From Salipiger abyssi (GTDB taxonomy: Bacteria; Pseudomonadota; Alphaproteobacteria; Rhodobacterales; Rhodobacteraceae): a stretch of DNA of 64,000 bases. The stretch's first letter is position 1. Each line of letters begins with the position of its first letter. Below are positions 20,393 to 29,832 of this stretch, piece after piece. The position numbers and the translations under genes were made by a program. Below the pieces are notes generated by a model. The model was not told the origin of the DNA and searched no databases. It saw only the letters and a list, made by a program, of their open reading frames with translations. Where the stretch lies: the NCBI RefSeq assembly GCF_001975705.1, contig NZ_CP015093.1, forward strand, positions 4,038,501 to 4,102,500, written 5' to 3'.

Positions 20393-21086
20393 CGTCGAGC
20401 GCATCCACAGCTATTACGGCAAGGCGCATATCCTCAACGATCTCAGCTTCGAGGTGCGGCGCGGCGAGGTGGTCGCGCTTCTGGGCCGCAATGGCGCCGG
20501 CAAATCCACCACGATGAAATCGGTGATGCAGCTTGTGCGCCCGCGTCAGGGACAGGTGACGTTTCAGGGCCGCGATCTGGTGGGCGAGCCCGCCTTCCGC
20601 GTCGCAAAATGCGGCATCGGCTACGTGCCCGAGGACCGGCGCATCTTCACCGATCTCACGGTCTTGGAAAACCTTGAGGTCGGTCGCCAGCCAAAGCGCG
20701 AGGACGCGCCGTTCTGGACCCAGGAGCAGCTTTTCGAGATCTTCCCCAACCTCTACGAGCGCCGCGCCAACCGGGGCAAGCACATGTCGGGCGGCGAGCA
20801 GCAGATGCTGACCATCGCGCGCACGCTGATGGGCAACCCGGCGCTGCTGCTGCTCGACGAGCCTTCGGAGGGCATCGCGCCGGTGATCGTCGAGCAGATG
20901 GCCGAGACCATCAAGACGCTGAAGCAAGAGGGGCTGACGGTGATGATCTCCGAGCAGAACCTGCATTTCGCCCGTGCGGTGGCGGATCGCGCGATCATCA
21001 TCGAGGGCGGGGAGAAGAAGTTCGACGGCAGTTTCGCCGAGCTGGAGGCGCATCCGGAGATCCGCGATGCCTATCTGTCGGTCTGA
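20385..21086 (+). CDS. ABC transporter ATP-binding protein, LivF type
   Basis: A 233-residue ATPase with Walker A GRNGAGKSTT, signature MSGGEQQMLTIARTL and Walker B LLLLDEPSEGIAP. It forms the second nucleotide-binding subunit of the importer encoded just upstream. It is the last transport gene; 158 bases with a single GGAGTATTT repeat arm separate it from a MarR regulator. Confidence 0.95.
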   Translation: MLSVERIHSYYGKAHILNDLSFEVRRGEVVALLGRNGAGKSTTMKSVMQLVRPRQGQVTFQGRDLVGEPAFRVAKCGIGYVPEDRRIFTDLTVLENLEVGRQPKREDAPFWTQEQLFEIFPNLYERRANRGKHMSGGEQQMLTIARTLMGNPALLLLDEPSEGIAPVIVEQMAETIKTLKQEGLTVMISEQNLHFARAVADRAIIIEGGEKKFDGSFAELEAHPEIRDAYLSV

Positions 21087-21122
21087 CAGCCCGGCGGCAT
21101 CGCCCGGCCACGGGGCTGTGTC

Positions 21123-21147
21123 GGAGTATTTGGGAGAAAGATGAAAG
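21123..21147. repeat. single GGAGTATTT-family repeat arm
   Basis: A lone copy of the 25-base repeat arm found as an inverted pair at 6702-6766. It sits between the LivF-type gene and the MarR gene. Confidence 0.6.
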
Positions 21148-21244
21148 GGCGCGGGCCGCGCTCTGCCCGCAAGGCGGCACTGGCGATGCCGCATTGCCTT
21201 TCGCAGGAAATGACGTTACGTCCGTTCCCCGGAAAAGGAGAGCC

Positions 21245-21697
21245 TTGCCTTTGGACGATATCCGCAAAGCCCGCACCAGCGCCGAACACGGCTATCTGCT
21301 GGACGAACAGATCGGATTCCTGTTGCGCAAGGCCTATCAGCGCAATTCCACGCTTTTTGCCGAGCTGGTGCCGGGCAAGCTGACGCCGACGCAGTTCTCG
21401 GTGATGCACCGGCTGGCCGAGGACGGCCCGATGTCGCAGAACCGGCTGGGCCGCTCGGTGGCGATGGACGGGGCGACGACCAAGGGCGTGGTCGACCGGC
21501 TGATCGCGCGCGGGCTGCTCAGCACCGCCCCCGACCCGGACGACCGGCGGCGGCATCTGGTCTCGCTGACGGCAGAGGGCGTGACGCTGATCGACGAGGC
21601 GGTGGAGGCGGCGATCGAGGTCAGCGCCGAAACGCTGGCGCCTTTGCGCGAACGCGAGCGGGAGACGCTGCTGCGGCTTTTGAAGAAGCTGGGATAG
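21245..21697 (+). CDS. MarR-family transcriptional regulator
   Basis: A 150-residue winged-helix regulator. The MarR fold is visible as LTPTQFSVMHRLAEDG, then the recognition region MSQNRLGRSVAMDGATTKGVVDRL, then the wing DPDDRRRHLVSLT. The start is ambiguous between TTG codons at 21245 and 21251; AAGGAG lies at 21235-21240. It follows the importer on the same strand and may regulate the locus, but it could also be independent. MarR proteins of this kind usually respond to small aromatic or heterocyclic ligands. Confidence 0.85.
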   Translation: MPLDDIRKARTSAEHGYLLDEQIGFLLRKAYQRNSTLFAELVPGKLTPTQFSVMHRLAEDGPMSQNRLGRSVAMDGATTKGVVDRLIARGLLSTAPDPDDRRRHLVSLTAEGVTLIDEAVEAAIEVSAETLAPLRERERETLLRLLKKLG

Positions 21698-21702
21698 CGG
21701 CC

Positions 21703-22083
21703 TCAGAGATAGCCGCGCCAGAGCAGCAGCCCCATCAGCAGCGCAAAGACCAGCAGCAGGTTCAGCATCACCGCAGCGAGCAGCGACAGCCGCCTGCCGC
21801 GCCGCCGGTCCGCCACGTCGATGCGCTTGAGATGCGCCTCGACCCGCTCCGCCGCGGCCCCGACGGCGGTGGCGTCGATCATCCGCGCCAGACGCGGATG
21901 CCCGGCCATGCGGCGCGCCTCGACCACCTTCGCCAGATCGCCGCGCAGCGCGCGCGGCAGCGCCCGGCGGGCGCGGGCCGCGCGGGTCTCGAACCCGCCA
22001 CGGCGCAGCGACAGCTTTTCCTCGAAAAGCCGCTCCAGCCGCGTCACCGCGCCGCCGATCTCCGGATCCACCATCATCGCCAT
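21703..22083 (-). CDS. small protein with C-terminal membrane helix, unknown function
   Basis: About 126 residues, rich in Arg and Ala, ending in one strongly hydrophobic segment (LLAAVMLNLLLVFALLMGLLLW) after a basic RRRGRRLS stretch, so it is probably tail-anchored in the inner membrane with its N-terminus in the cytoplasm. No catalytic motif is visible. The start is uncertain: ATGs at 22083 and 22077 are both possible. It is divergent from the hydrolase gene, with a gap of about 120 bases. Confidence 0.55.
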   Translation of the reverse strand: MAMMVDPEIGGAVTRLERLFEEKLSLRRGGFETRAARARRALPRALRGDLAKVVEARRMAGHPRLARMIDATAVGAAAERVEAHLKRIDVADRRRGRRLSLLAAVMLNLLLVFALLMGLLLWRGYL

Positions 22084-22204
22084 GCCCGCCAGATCTGCGC
22101 AAATCCGCGCCCGATGCAAGCCCCTCGCGCACGCCGGCGCAAAAACCGCGACGGGAGCGCCCTGCCCCATTCCCTTCGCCGCGCGCATCTCCTAGACAGA
22201 GCCC

Positions 22205-22969
22205 ATGCTGAACACGATCCTGCATGGCACGCCCGGTGCCGAACCGCCGCTTCTCATCGTCCACGGCCTCTTCGGCTCCGCCCGCAACTGGGGCGTGATC
22301 GCCAAGCGGCTGTCCGACGAGCGCCAGGTCATCGCCGTCGACCAGCGCAATCATGGCGAGTCGGCCTGGACCGAGACACACAGCTATCCCGACATGGCGG
22401 CGGATCTCGCCGAGGTGATCGACGCCCATGGCGGGCGCGCCGACGTGCTCGGCCATTCCATGGGCGGCAAGGCGGCGATGGTGCTGGCGCTGACCCGGCC
22501 CGAGATGGTGGGCCGGCTGATCCTCGCCGATATCGCGCCGGTGACCTACGAGCATTCGCAGATGCAATATGTCGATGCCATGCGCGCGGTCGATCTGTCG
22601 CGGGTCGAGAAACGCTCGGATGCCAGCGAGCAGCTCGCCCGCACCGTACCCGACCCGACGCTTCAGGCCTTCTTCACCCAGTCGCTCGACGTCAAGGAGA
22701 AGCGCTGGAAACTCAATCTCGACCTGCTGGCCAGGGAAATGCCCAAGATCCTCTCCTTCCCCGAGATCGACGGCCGGTTCGACGGCCCCACCCTGTTCCT
22801 CTCCGGCGCCGAGAGCGACTACGTCAAACGCGAATACCGCGAGCGGATCCTGACGCTGTTTCCCGCCGCGCGCTTTGCCAAGATCCCCGGCGCGGGGCAC
22901 TGGCTGCACGCGGAAAAGCCGCGCGAATTCGAGGCGGCGGTGCGCGCCTGCCTCGCCGCCGAGCGCTGA
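22205..22969 (+). CDS. alpha/beta-fold hydrolase (YbfF-like esterase)
   Basis: A 254-residue cytoplasmic esterase-type hydrolase. The oxyanion region LLIVHGLFGSARNW, the nucleophile elbow GHSMGG (Ser), and the catalytic-His block GAGHWLHAEKPREFE are all present. Length and motifs match the YbfF family of acyl-CoA/malonyl-type esterases; the substrate cannot be told. It stands alone, converging on a LysR regulator with a 27-base gap that contains a short hairpin. Confidence 0.88.
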   Translation: MLNTILHGTPGAEPPLLIVHGLFGSARNWGVIAKRLSDERQVIAVDQRNHGESAWTETHSYPDMAADLAEVIDAHGGRADVLGHSMGGKAAMVLALTRPEMVGRLILADIAPVTYEHSQMQYVDAMRAVDLSRVEKRSDASEQLARTVPDPTLQAFFTQSLDVKEKRWKLNLDLLAREMPKILSFPEIDGRFDGPTLFLSGAESDYVKREYRERILTLFPAARFAKIPGAGHWLHAEKPREFEAAVRACLAAER

Positions 22970-22992
22970 CAGTTTCACGATTTCCGAAACTG
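22970..22992. terminator. short hairpin between convergent genes
   Basis: CAGTTTC (22970-22976) and GAAACTG (22986-22992) are inverted repeats located between the two stop codons of convergent genes. There is no clear T-run, so it is only a weak candidate terminator. Confidence 0.3.
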
Positions 22993-22996
22993 GGCG

Positions 22997-23965
22997 CTAC
23001 TCGCCCGCCAAAACCCGCAGCTCGCCTTCGAGCCAGGGAAGCTGGCGCAGCGCCGGGTCGATGACCAGTTCCGAGACCAGCTTGCGCATGGTGCGCGCCA
23101 CATCGCGCGGCACCCGGTCGCTCCAGTCCGAAGCCGCAAACAGCGAGATCGTGCGCGCAAAAGGCTGCACCGGCAGGGGATGCGCCTCCATCCGGTCATG
23201 CAGACGGCCCGCGCGCATATAGCCCAGCGGCGTGGTGATGCCCCAGCCCACCCCGCGCGCCACCAGCGTCATCAGCGACAGATGCGCGCCGATCTCGAAG
23301 CGTTCGGGGAATTCCAGCTGCTGCCGCGCCAGATGTGCCTCGATCTGCCGCCCGATGAGCTGCTCGCGGTCATAGCGCAGCATCGGCAGCGCGCGCATCA
23401 GCGCCTCTGCCCCGCCCGCCTCGGCCAGCGCGCCGCGCGCGCAGACCAGCATGAAGGGATCGCGCACCAGCGGGTATTCCACCACCCCGTCCAGCACCGC
23501 GCCGGAGCTTGCCGCGATGGCGATATGCAGCTTGCGCTCGCGCATCGCCTGGGCGATCTCGTGGCTCGGCGCGGTGACCAGCTTGAAGCGGCAGCGGGTC
23601 ATGTTCTCGGCCAGAATCGTCACGAGCTGCGGCGTCAGATCGTTGTCGAAATCGTCGATCACGCCAAGGTTCAGCGTGCTGAGATGGGTGAGATCCATCA
23701 CCGTCAGCTCGTTCTGCGCCAGCCGCAACTGGCCCAGCACGCTCTGGGTGCGCATCAGGAAGGAGCGCCCGGCGGGGGTGAGCTGCATCGGCCGGCGGCC
23801 GTGATCGACCAGCTCCGCCCCCAGCGCCGCCTCGAGATTGCGCATCTGCTGGCTGACGGCGGGCTGGCTGAGCCCGGTCAGGTCGGCGGCCTGTGCCACC
23901 GAGCCGCTCGCGGCCAGCGCCTCGAACACTTCGAGCCCGCGCAGGGTCACCCCTTTCATCAGCAT
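22997..23965 (-). CDS. LysR-family transcriptional regulator
   Basis: A 322-residue LysR regulator. The N-terminal helix-turn-helix is clear (LRGLEVFEALAASGSVAQAA then LSQPAVSQQMRNLEAALG), followed by the ligand-binding domain. I chose the ATG at 23965 because GGAGG at 23972-23976 is six bases upstream. The target genes are unknown; it is convergent with the esterase. A palindrome just upstream (24005-24021) may be an autoregulatory site. Confidence 0.88.
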   Translation of the reverse strand: MLMKGVTLRGLEVFEALAASGSVAQAADLTGLSQPAVSQQMRNLEAALGAELVDHGRRPMQLTPAGRSFLMRTQSVLGQLRLAQNELTVMDLTHLSTLNLGVIDDFDNDLTPQLVTILAENMTRCRFKLVTAPSHEIAQAMRERKLHIAIAASSGAVLDGVVEYPLVRDPFMLVCARGALAEAGGAEALMRALPMLRYDREQLIGRQIEAHLARQQLEFPERFEIGAHLSLMTLVARGVGWGITTPLGYMRAGRLHDRMEAHPLPVQPFARTISLFAASDWSDRVPRDVARTMRKLVSELVIDPALRQLPWLEGELRVLAGE

Positions 23966-24004
23966 GGCCATCCTCCGCCGCGCCGCCCGTGTCAGAGGGG
24001 CGAC

Positions 24005-24021
24005 TTTCACCTTTTGTGAAA
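24005..24021. promoter_or_regulatory. palindrome upstream of the LysR gene
   Basis: TTTCAC-CTTTT-GTGAAA, six-base perfect arms about 40 bp before the LysR start. It fits the T-N11-A form of LysR sites and may mediate autoregulation. Confidence 0.35.
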
Positions 24022-24078
24022 CTCCGCGCGGTCGGGGTCAAGCGCGCAGGCGGCAGACCCGCCCGCGCCGTGCGGGGC

Positions 24079-24420
24079 TCAGACGCCCTTGCACATACGC
24101 TCGGCGCGGTCGACGAAGGCGCTGTAGCGCTTCCAGAAGGCCTCGTGGCTGGCGCGGTCGGACTGGCGGATCTCCTGCGCGCGATGCGGATCGCGGTAGA
24201 ACCCCACGGCCATGCGCTGATCGCCATTGCTCAGTTCGACATTGGCGGCGGCCTGGATGCAGCCGCAGAGCTGCGGGCTGCGCGCCTTGCGGTCGGACGA
24301 GATACAGGCATCGCTGATCGGCCCGCTCGCCATGCGCGTCACCCGGTAATCGCTGCGCGAGCCGCCGCCGCCGCATCCCGCGACCACGGCCAGCACCACT
24401 ACAAAGGAAATCGCTCTCAT
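24079..24420 (-). CDS. small lipoprotein, conserved in Rhodobacterales
   Basis: A 113-residue predicted lipoprotein. The signal peptide MRAISFVVVLAVVAGC ends in a lipobox (VAGC). The mature part contains DACISSDRKARSPQLCGCIQ and FYRDPHRAQEIRQSDRASHEAFW. Similar proteins in related genomes have been labelled arginine transporter without visible basis; I would not use that name. Four Cys in the mature part suggest disulfides. The start is the ATG at 24420. Confidence 0.75.
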   Translation of the reverse strand: MRAISFVVVLAVVAGCGGGGSRSDYRVTRMASGPISDACISSDRKARSPQLCGCIQAAANVELSNGDQRMAVGFYRDPHRAQEIRQSDRASHEAFWKRYSAFVDRAERMCKGV

Positions 24421-24567
24421 CCGCCTGCCATCCTTGCGCCTGCTCGTCCCCTCGAGGGCTTTGCGCCCTGCTCTGTGGGGAGGTTTTGACACAAAATGCC
24501 CCAAAACGCGGCGGGGTTCAATTCACCAGAGTGTCAGCTGGGCGGCGGCAAGCACTGTGATCTCCGG

Positions 24568-26058
24568 TCAGGTCGGCGGCTCGCCCTCGTCAAAGAACCA
24601 ACCGGCAATCCGCCTCCCCAGATCGAGCAACCACTTTGCAGCCTTGTCTGCCTTCTGCCCTTGATCCAGCCAGCGTCCGAGCACCGTTACCCGATTGACA
24701 AGCACCGCGCGCCATGCACGCGGCGGCTTTTCGGCCTCTACGACAATCTCGACAGCTTCTTCTATCTCCGCTTTTGCACGTGGTGTGAGCGGAGCGTTTT
24801 TCTCAAGCACTCCGGGCAACTGACGCAGATCCGCGCGTTCCTGCGCTGTCGGGTATCGCCGCGTCTCAAGCGCAGCCAGTCGTGCGATCCGAGCGCGAAC
24901 CACATCGCTTTCCCCGCAGATCTCCTCGACCGAAGTGTAAAGAACATTATTCAGCGCGATCAATGCACCGTCTTCCGGGTATTCATCGCCGATCTTACGT
25001 TGAAGACTCATACAGGCATTCCAGAACGAGACAGCGACAAGACTCGGCTCTGCACGGTGAGGCCCCAGCGCCCGACGGAGCAAAATCGCCTCGAATGAGC
25101 TGTGCTGAAGTCCATTCCCACCAGAAGATGCAATCGCGGAATCCAGCGAAATCTCCACCTGCCCACACGCAAAATCGAGCGCGCTTTGTGGAATAATGAC
25201 ATCATCCCCGACATCCCATTGACCGCTTTCGCGCCTGACAAGCGGCGGAGTGATCGAAGACTTCTGGCTTCTCTCAATCTCGCGGATCCACTCAGCCACC
25301 CGACGCGGAGCATCCTCCCCGGTCCAGATCTCATCGGGGATCTCGGTGGCGATGCGGTATTGCAGATCGAAATCGAGCGGTTCGCCGCGGTCGGCGGCCT
25401 CGTACCAGCGGATCCAGAAATCAAAATCCGCATCGAGCGCCGAGAACGGTCTGGATTGTTTCAGGATGTCGGACAGAAAGTCGGGACGTTTGTCGCCCCA
25501 AAGCAGCCTCGTCCTCAACGCCTCCAAGGAATGATCCGCGTCACTATGGACGGCAGAGCGGACGGCGGCGGCGGCGGCGTCGCCCACGGCGTGGGCGTCG
25601 GCGGCGGCGGCGCCCACGGCGTGGGCGGCGTCGGCGGCGGCGTCGCCCACGGCGTCGGCGGCGGCGGCGTGGGCGGCGTGGGCGGCGAAGGCGGCGTCGG
25701 CGGCGCCCACGGCGTCGGCGGCGGCGGCGTGGGCGGCGAAGGCGGAGGAGCGGGCAGCGGAGCGGGCGGCGTCGGCGACGAAGGTGAAGGCGGAGGAGCG
25801 GGCGGCGGCGTGGGCGGCGACGGCGGCGACCTTTTTGATTTCGGGGGGTGGCGAAGCAGCCGCAACCCCCGAAATCAGCATCGCACGTCCTGTCAAGAGC
25901 GCAAGTCTTCGATGCGCATCGGTGAGGCTGTTGCCGTCCGGAAGCCAGGCGATCGCCCACCAGACCCGCATCGCCGCCCGCGTCGCGATCATGACGCAGA
26001 TCTCTTGCGGCTGCGTCTTCAGCCACGCCTCGAATTCGTCGTCGCCCCTAAACTCCAC
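24568..26058 (-). CDS. unknown protein with a long Ala-rich degenerate repeat
   Basis: A 496-residue protein I do not recognise. Residues 1-75 look globular ([21 protein letters not shown]). Residues about 77-168 are an Ala/His/Asp/Val repeat with the recurring unit [11 protein letters not shown], which would form a long amphipathic helix or stacked helices. Residues 170-496 are globular, with several Trp and acidic segments ([28 protein letters not shown]). There is no signal peptide or membrane segment. The GC content outside the repeat is visibly lower than in neighbouring core genes. It stands between a lipoprotein gene and lepA with no operon partner. Confidence 0.7.
   Translation of the reverse strand: MEFRGDDEFEAWLKTQPQEICVMIATRAAMRVWWAIAWLPDGNSLTDAHRRLALLTGRAMLISGVAAASPPPEIKKVAAVAAHAAARSSAFTFVADAARSAARSSAFAAHAAAADAVGAADAAFAAHAAHAAAADAVGDAAADAAHAVGAAAADAHAVGDAAAAAVRSAVHSDADHSLEALRTRLLWGDKRPDFLSDILKQSRPFSALDADFDFWIRWYEAADRGEPLDFDLQYRIATEIPDEIWTGEDAPRRVAEWIREIERSQKSSITPPLVRRESGQWDVGDDVIIPQSALDFACGQVEISLDSAIASSGGNGLQHSSFEAILLRRALGPHRAEPSLVAVSFWNACMSLQRKIGDEYPEDGALIALNNVLYTSVEEICGESDVVRARIARLAALETRRYPTAQERADLRQLPGVLEKNAPLTPRAKAEIEEAVEIVVEAEKPPRAWRAVLVNRVTVLGRWLDQGQKADKAAKWLLDLGRRIAGWFFDEGEPPT
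25555..25830. repeat. degenerate GC-rich tandem repeat inside the Ala-rich gene
   Basis: Variants of GGCGTCGGC, GGCGTGGGC and GCCCACGGC recur across the segment in multiples of three, so length changes keep the reading frame. This kind of array expands and contracts by slippage. Confidence 0.75.
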
Positions 26059-26126
26059 GCCTACCCGCGCCCCATCTCACACAGCACCTTGACCGAACCC
26101 GCAAACCCCATCATATCCACGAAATC

Positions 26127-27926
26127 ATGACCGACCTCGCGCATATCCGCAACTTCTCCATCGTTGCCCATATCGACCACGGGAAATCCACCCTGGCCGA
26201 CCGGCTGATCCAATCCACCAACACCGTCACCGAGCGGGAGATGAAGGAGCAGTTGCTCGATGCCATGGACATCGAGCGCGAACGCGGCATCACCATCAAG
26301 GCCAACACCGTCCGCATCGAGTACATCGCCGAGGACGGCGAAAAATACGTGCTGAACCTCATCGACACGCCCGGCCATGTGGACTTTGCCTACGAGGTCT
26401 CGCGCTCGATGCGCGCGGTCGAGGGCTCGCTTCTGGTGGTGGACAGCACGCAGGGCGTCGAGGCGCAGACGCTGGCCAATGTCTATCAGGCCATCGACGC
26501 CGATCACGAGATCGTCCCGGTGCTGAACAAGATCGACCTGCCCGCCTCGGAACCCGAGCGCGTCAAGGAACAGATCGAGGACGTGATCGGCATCGACGCC
26601 TCCGAGGCGCTGCTGGTCTCGGCCAAGTCCGGCATCGGCATCAAGGAGACGCTGGAGGCGATCATCCACCGCCTGCCCGCCCCCAAGGGCGACCGCGACG
26701 CGCCGCTCAAGGCGATGCTGGTGGATTCGTGGTACGACCCCTATCTCGGCGTGGTCGTGCTGGTGCGGATCATGGACGGCGTGCTGAAAAAGGGCGACCA
26801 GATCAAGATGATGCAGACCGGGGCGAAATACCCGGTCGACCGCATCGGCGTCTTCCGCCCGGCGATGCAGACTGTCGACGAGCTCGGCCCCGGCGAGATC
26901 GGCTTTCTCACCGCGCAGATCAAGCAGGTGCGCGACACCAAGGTGGGTGACACGATCACCCATGAGAAGAAGGGCTGCGAGTCGCCCCTGCCCGGCTTCA
27001 AGCCTTCGGTGCCGGTGGTGTTCTGCGGGCTCTTCCCGGTGGATTCCGCCCAGTTCGAGGATCTGCGCGACGCCATTGAGAAGCTGGCGCTCAACGACGC
27101 CTCCTTCAGCTTCGAGATGGAGACCTCCGCCGCGCTCGGCTTCGGCTTCCGCTGCGGTTTCCTCGGGCTCCTGCATCTCGAGGTGATCCGCGACCGGCTG
27201 GAGCGCGAATACAATATCGACCTGATCACCACCGCGCCCTCGGTCATCTACAATGTCTTCATGAAGGACGGCGAGCTGATCGAGCTGCACAACCCCGCCG
27301 ACATGCCCGACATGTCGAAGGTGGCGCATGTGGAGGAGCCGCGGATCAAGGCGACGATCCTGGTGCCCGACGACTATCTCGGCGATGTGCTGAAGCTCTG
27401 CCAGGACCGGCGCGGCATCCAGCTCGACCTGACCTATGCGGGCAACCGCGCCATGGTGGTTTATGACCTGCCGCTCAACGAGGTGGTGTTCGATTTCTAC
27501 GACCGGCTGAAATCGGTGACCAAGGGCTATGCCAGCTTCGATTACCAGTGGATCGGCTATCGCGAGGACAATCTCGTGAAGATGCAGGTGCTGGTGAATG
27601 ATGAGCCGGTGGATGCGCTGTCGATGATGGTGCATCGCGACCGCGCCGAGATGCGTGGCCGGGCGATGTGCGAGAAGCTCAAGGACCTGATCCCGCGCCA
27701 CATGTTCAAGATCCCGATCCAGGCGGCCATCGGCGGCAAGGTGATCGCGCGCGAGACGCTCTCGGCGCTGCGCAAGGACGTGACGGCGAAGTGTTATGGC
27801 GGGGATGCGTCGCGGAAGAAGAAGCTGCTGGAGAAGCAGAAGGCCGGCAAGAAGAAGATGCGCCAGTTCGGCAAGGTCGACATCCCGCAGGAAGCGTTTA
27901 TTTCCGCCCTCAAGATGGACAGCTAA
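26127..27926 (+). CDS. lepA: elongation factor 4 (LepA)
   Basis: A 599-residue translational GTPase acting on the ribosome (back-translocation, fidelity under stress). G-domain motifs are AHIDHGKST (G1), RGITI (G2), DTPGH (G3), NKID (G4) and a SAKSG-type G5. The LepA-specific C-terminal region ([23 protein letters not shown]) is complete. The length is normal. It is monocistronic and convergent with the DUF262-HEPN island. Confidence 0.98.
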   Translation: MTDLAHIRNFSIVAHIDHGKSTLADRLIQSTNTVTEREMKEQLLDAMDIERERGITIKANTVRIEYIAEDGEKYVLNLIDTPGHVDFAYEVSRSMRAVEGSLLVVDSTQGVEAQTLANVYQAIDADHEIVPVLNKIDLPASEPERVKEQIEDVIGIDASEALLVSAKSGIGIKETLEAIIHRLPAPKGDRDAPLKAMLVDSWYDPYLGVVVLVRIMDGVLKKGDQIKMMQTGAKYPVDRIGVFRPAMQTVDELGPGEIGFLTAQIKQVRDTKVGDTITHEKKGCESPLPGFKPSVPVVFCGLFPVDSAQFEDLRDAIEKLALNDASFSFEMETSAALGFGFRCGFLGLLHLEVIRDRLEREYNIDLITTAPSVIYNVFMKDGELIELHNPADMPDMSKVAHVEEPRIKATILVPDDYLGDVLKLCQDRRGIQLDLTYAGNRAMVVYDLPLNEVVFDFYDRLKSVTKGYASFDYQWIGYREDNLVKMQVLVNDEPVDALSMMVHRDRAEMRGRAMCEKLKDLIPRHMFKIPIQAAIGGKVIARETLSALRKDVTAKCYGGDASRKKKLLEKQKAGKKKMRQFGKVDIPQEAFISALKMDS

Positions 27927-28305
27927 GTCCATCTGGAGGGCGCGCGGGCGACAGCGGGTTTGGCTATGCCAAATCCCGCGTGCCCGCACGGCTGAGGGGC
28001 GCACACCCCCACCGCACTCCCCACCCGTCCCGGCCCCCGCGCCGGGACCTCTCCCTCTCCGTGGATGACAGGCCCGGCAAGGCGCGCTAAGCTTCCGCCA
28101 TGCCGGCGGCCTTTCGCCATGACGGGTTCCGGTTCTTTTTCTATTCCAACGAGGGCATCTCTTGTGAGACGCACATCGCGCTAGAAAATATCCACCGCCA
28201 CCAAATCAAGATTAGGCATACTTTAGAAAGTGAACATCTTAGGTTAAAAATGTTAACGACGCGAAGCAGGCAACCACTTGCCCATCTGCATATTAAAGGA
28301 ATCCC
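27927..28305. other. lepA-HEPN spacer with a gene remnant and island border
   Basis: The first ~170 bases have host-like GC and contain no gene. From 28100 there is the 5' end of a DUF4160 gene, and from about 28157 the base composition becomes AT-rich with no supported gene until the end of the HEPN gene. Confidence 0.5.
28100..28156 (+). pseudogene. 5' remnant of a DUF4160 gene
   Basis: The ATG at 28100 opens MPAAFRHDGFRFFFYSNEG, the characteristic N-terminus of DUF4160 proteins (usually about 80 residues, continuing into EPPHIHV). After Gly19 the expected sequence stops and composition changes abruptly to AT-rich. The frame continues for 81 more codons but that part is unlike the family. 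I read this as a gene cut by the island. Confidence 0.65.
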
Positions 28306-28773
28306 TCACCTAATTGACAATTCGAACTTCTCCAAAAACAGCTCAGCCGCGTCGATACCTTGGCGTGCGGTCATTAGTGTCGTTGCCTCTGGCTCCCCAT
28401 GAGCCAAATTATGACGGCATGTAAGTAAATTAGAATAATATGTTGCATATTGATCCGGCACAGACGAATTGAACAGCTCCTTACACTCCTCACCAAATCT
28501 CTTCGCCAAATCAGCAATATCTGACTTCTTTATTCTCCCTTGATTTTTCCCGTATGTTTGAGAAATAAAGTGAGACACTTTTCGGTCGCCTATTCCTCCG
28601 AATCGATCGGATAAAATCGCCTCAACCTTTTTTTCAACCTCAGAATACACCATCGCAGAAACATAGCCAGAAAGAGCCTGCTCAAGAAACGCACGATCAC
28701 CAGGGTTCGCGCGGTCAGCTCGATCAACAATCTCATCTACAAGCTCTAACACAGCTCTCGACTTGATAAGCAT
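28306..28773 (-). CDS. HEPN-domain predicted RNase
   Basis: A 155-residue all-helical protein with an R-X4-H motif at Arg120-His125 (CRHNLAHG), the catalytic signature of HEPN ribonucleases. It resembles the RiboL-PSP/MAE_28990-type HEPN proteins that often neighbour DUF262 genes. It lies 15 bases downstream of the DUF262 gene, so they are one operon. The likely role is a toxin or RNA-cleaving effector in a defence module; this is inferred from family and context. Confidence 0.75.
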   Translation of the reverse strand: MLIKSRAVLELVDEIVDRADRANPGDRAFLEQALSGYVSAMVYSEVEKKVEAILSDRFGGIGDRKVSHFISQTYGKNQGRIKKSDIADLAKRFGEECKELFNSSVPDQYATYYSNLLTCRHNLAHGEPEATTLMTARQGIDAAELFLEKFELSIR

Positions 28774-28788
28774 CTTAAAAATACCTGA

Positions 28789-29832
28789 TCAAGTCAGGAA
28801 CTCATCGGCTTTTTCGATTCTAGTATGAACTTCGTGGCGGTCGCTCGTATTTGCAGATGTCGCCGCCACAAATCCTGTGTCAGAAAAGAGCATATCAAGA
28901 GAATCTTCAGACGGATTTCCTCCAGAATTTACTAACGAGCAAAGAACTGCATCTAGAGCGCCATAGTTTAGCTTCCCTCTAAGATGAAATGGCTTTTCTG
29001 GCTTGACATTTAAAACTGCCCTACACGCATGTAAGAACTGATTCCGCAGCACATCGAGATTATCGGAATCCTTCATTTTCGCGGTATAGTTACTCAAAAA
29101 ACCCTTCATTGGCTTTTCATACTCCAGCCATGAATCTGATAGAGCAAGAACACGAAGAAGAAGCTCAACATCCCTAAACCTCTTGTCTGGCTTGGGACGC
29201 GCAAGAATTTTTCGCCACTCAGTCGACTCGTTCATCTCATCCAAGAAAGAAATGAACTTACCATGATAGACACATCGGCGAACCTCCATCGGGTTTAAGT
29301 TCATACCTCCTGTATTCAATCTCTCAAAAATCAGGTAGATACTTCTATCATCCAAAGGATCCAGCTGCTGAATAATAGTCGCCCTCATCACCGCCTGCTC
29401 AAGCTTGAATTGATCTGATTCACTCAAGTCATCAAAAGATTTCCCATTCCACCGAGCCGAGACCCCCTTAAGCCGAAATTTATTCTCACCCATAACTCCA
29501 GACAAATAAGCGGTAACCGATGTAATACGCTGGTGACCATCAATAACTTGATATCCCTTGCCCGCCCGAGGTTTATACAAAAAGACACCCGGAACCGGCA
29601 ATCCAATCAAAAAAGATTCAATCAACTTAGATGCCTTTACTTGATCCCAAACAAATTGTCTTTGAAAATCCGGCACCTTAAGAAGACCATCATCAAGTTG
29701 CTGCTTATACCCCTTCAGAGTAGTGTCGGCTGGGTAGTTAAGTATTTCAAACTCCAGCTCAGGTGTCTCTTCCTGTTCATAATCTTCTTCAGTTTTTTCA
29801 ATGTCCCAATCGGCAGACTGTTCCTGCGACAT
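28789..29832 (-). CDS. DUF262 (ParB/Srx-like) protein
   Basis: A 347-residue DUF262 protein. The two family motifs are visible: PDFQR at residues 54-58 and IDGHQR with Asp98-Arg102 (DGQQR in many relatives). DUF262 is the N-terminal, ParB-like domain of GmrSD-type restriction enzymes; here the DUF1524 HNH nuclease half is absent and a HEPN gene follows. It probably acts as NTP-dependent sensor or regulator of the HEPN partner. The N-terminus is very acidic. The start is the ATG at 29832 with GAGGA upstream. AT-rich, alien composition. Confidence 0.85.
   Translation of the reverse strand: MSQEQSADWDIEKTEEDYEQEETPELEFEILNYPADTTLKGYKQQLDDGLLKVPDFQRQFVWDQVKASKLIESFLIGLPVPGVFLYKPRAGKGYQVIDGHQRITSVTAYLSGVMGENKFRLKGVSARWNGKSFDDLSESDQFKLEQAVMRATIIQQLDPLDDRSIYLIFERLNTGGMNLNPMEVRRCVYHGKFISFLDEMNESTEWRKILARPKPDKRFRDVELLLRVLALSDSWLEYEKPMKGFLSNYTAKMKDSDNLDVLRNQFLHACRAVLNVKPEKPFHLRGKLNYGALDAVLCSLVNSGGNPSEDSLDMLFSDTGFVAATSANTSDRHEVHTRIEKADEFLT

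Noticed and set aside
28100..28402. 100-codon frame read as a complete gene
   Set aside because: Only the first 19 residues look like DUF4160; the rest is AT-rich sequence without family resemblance, so it is treated as a remnant.
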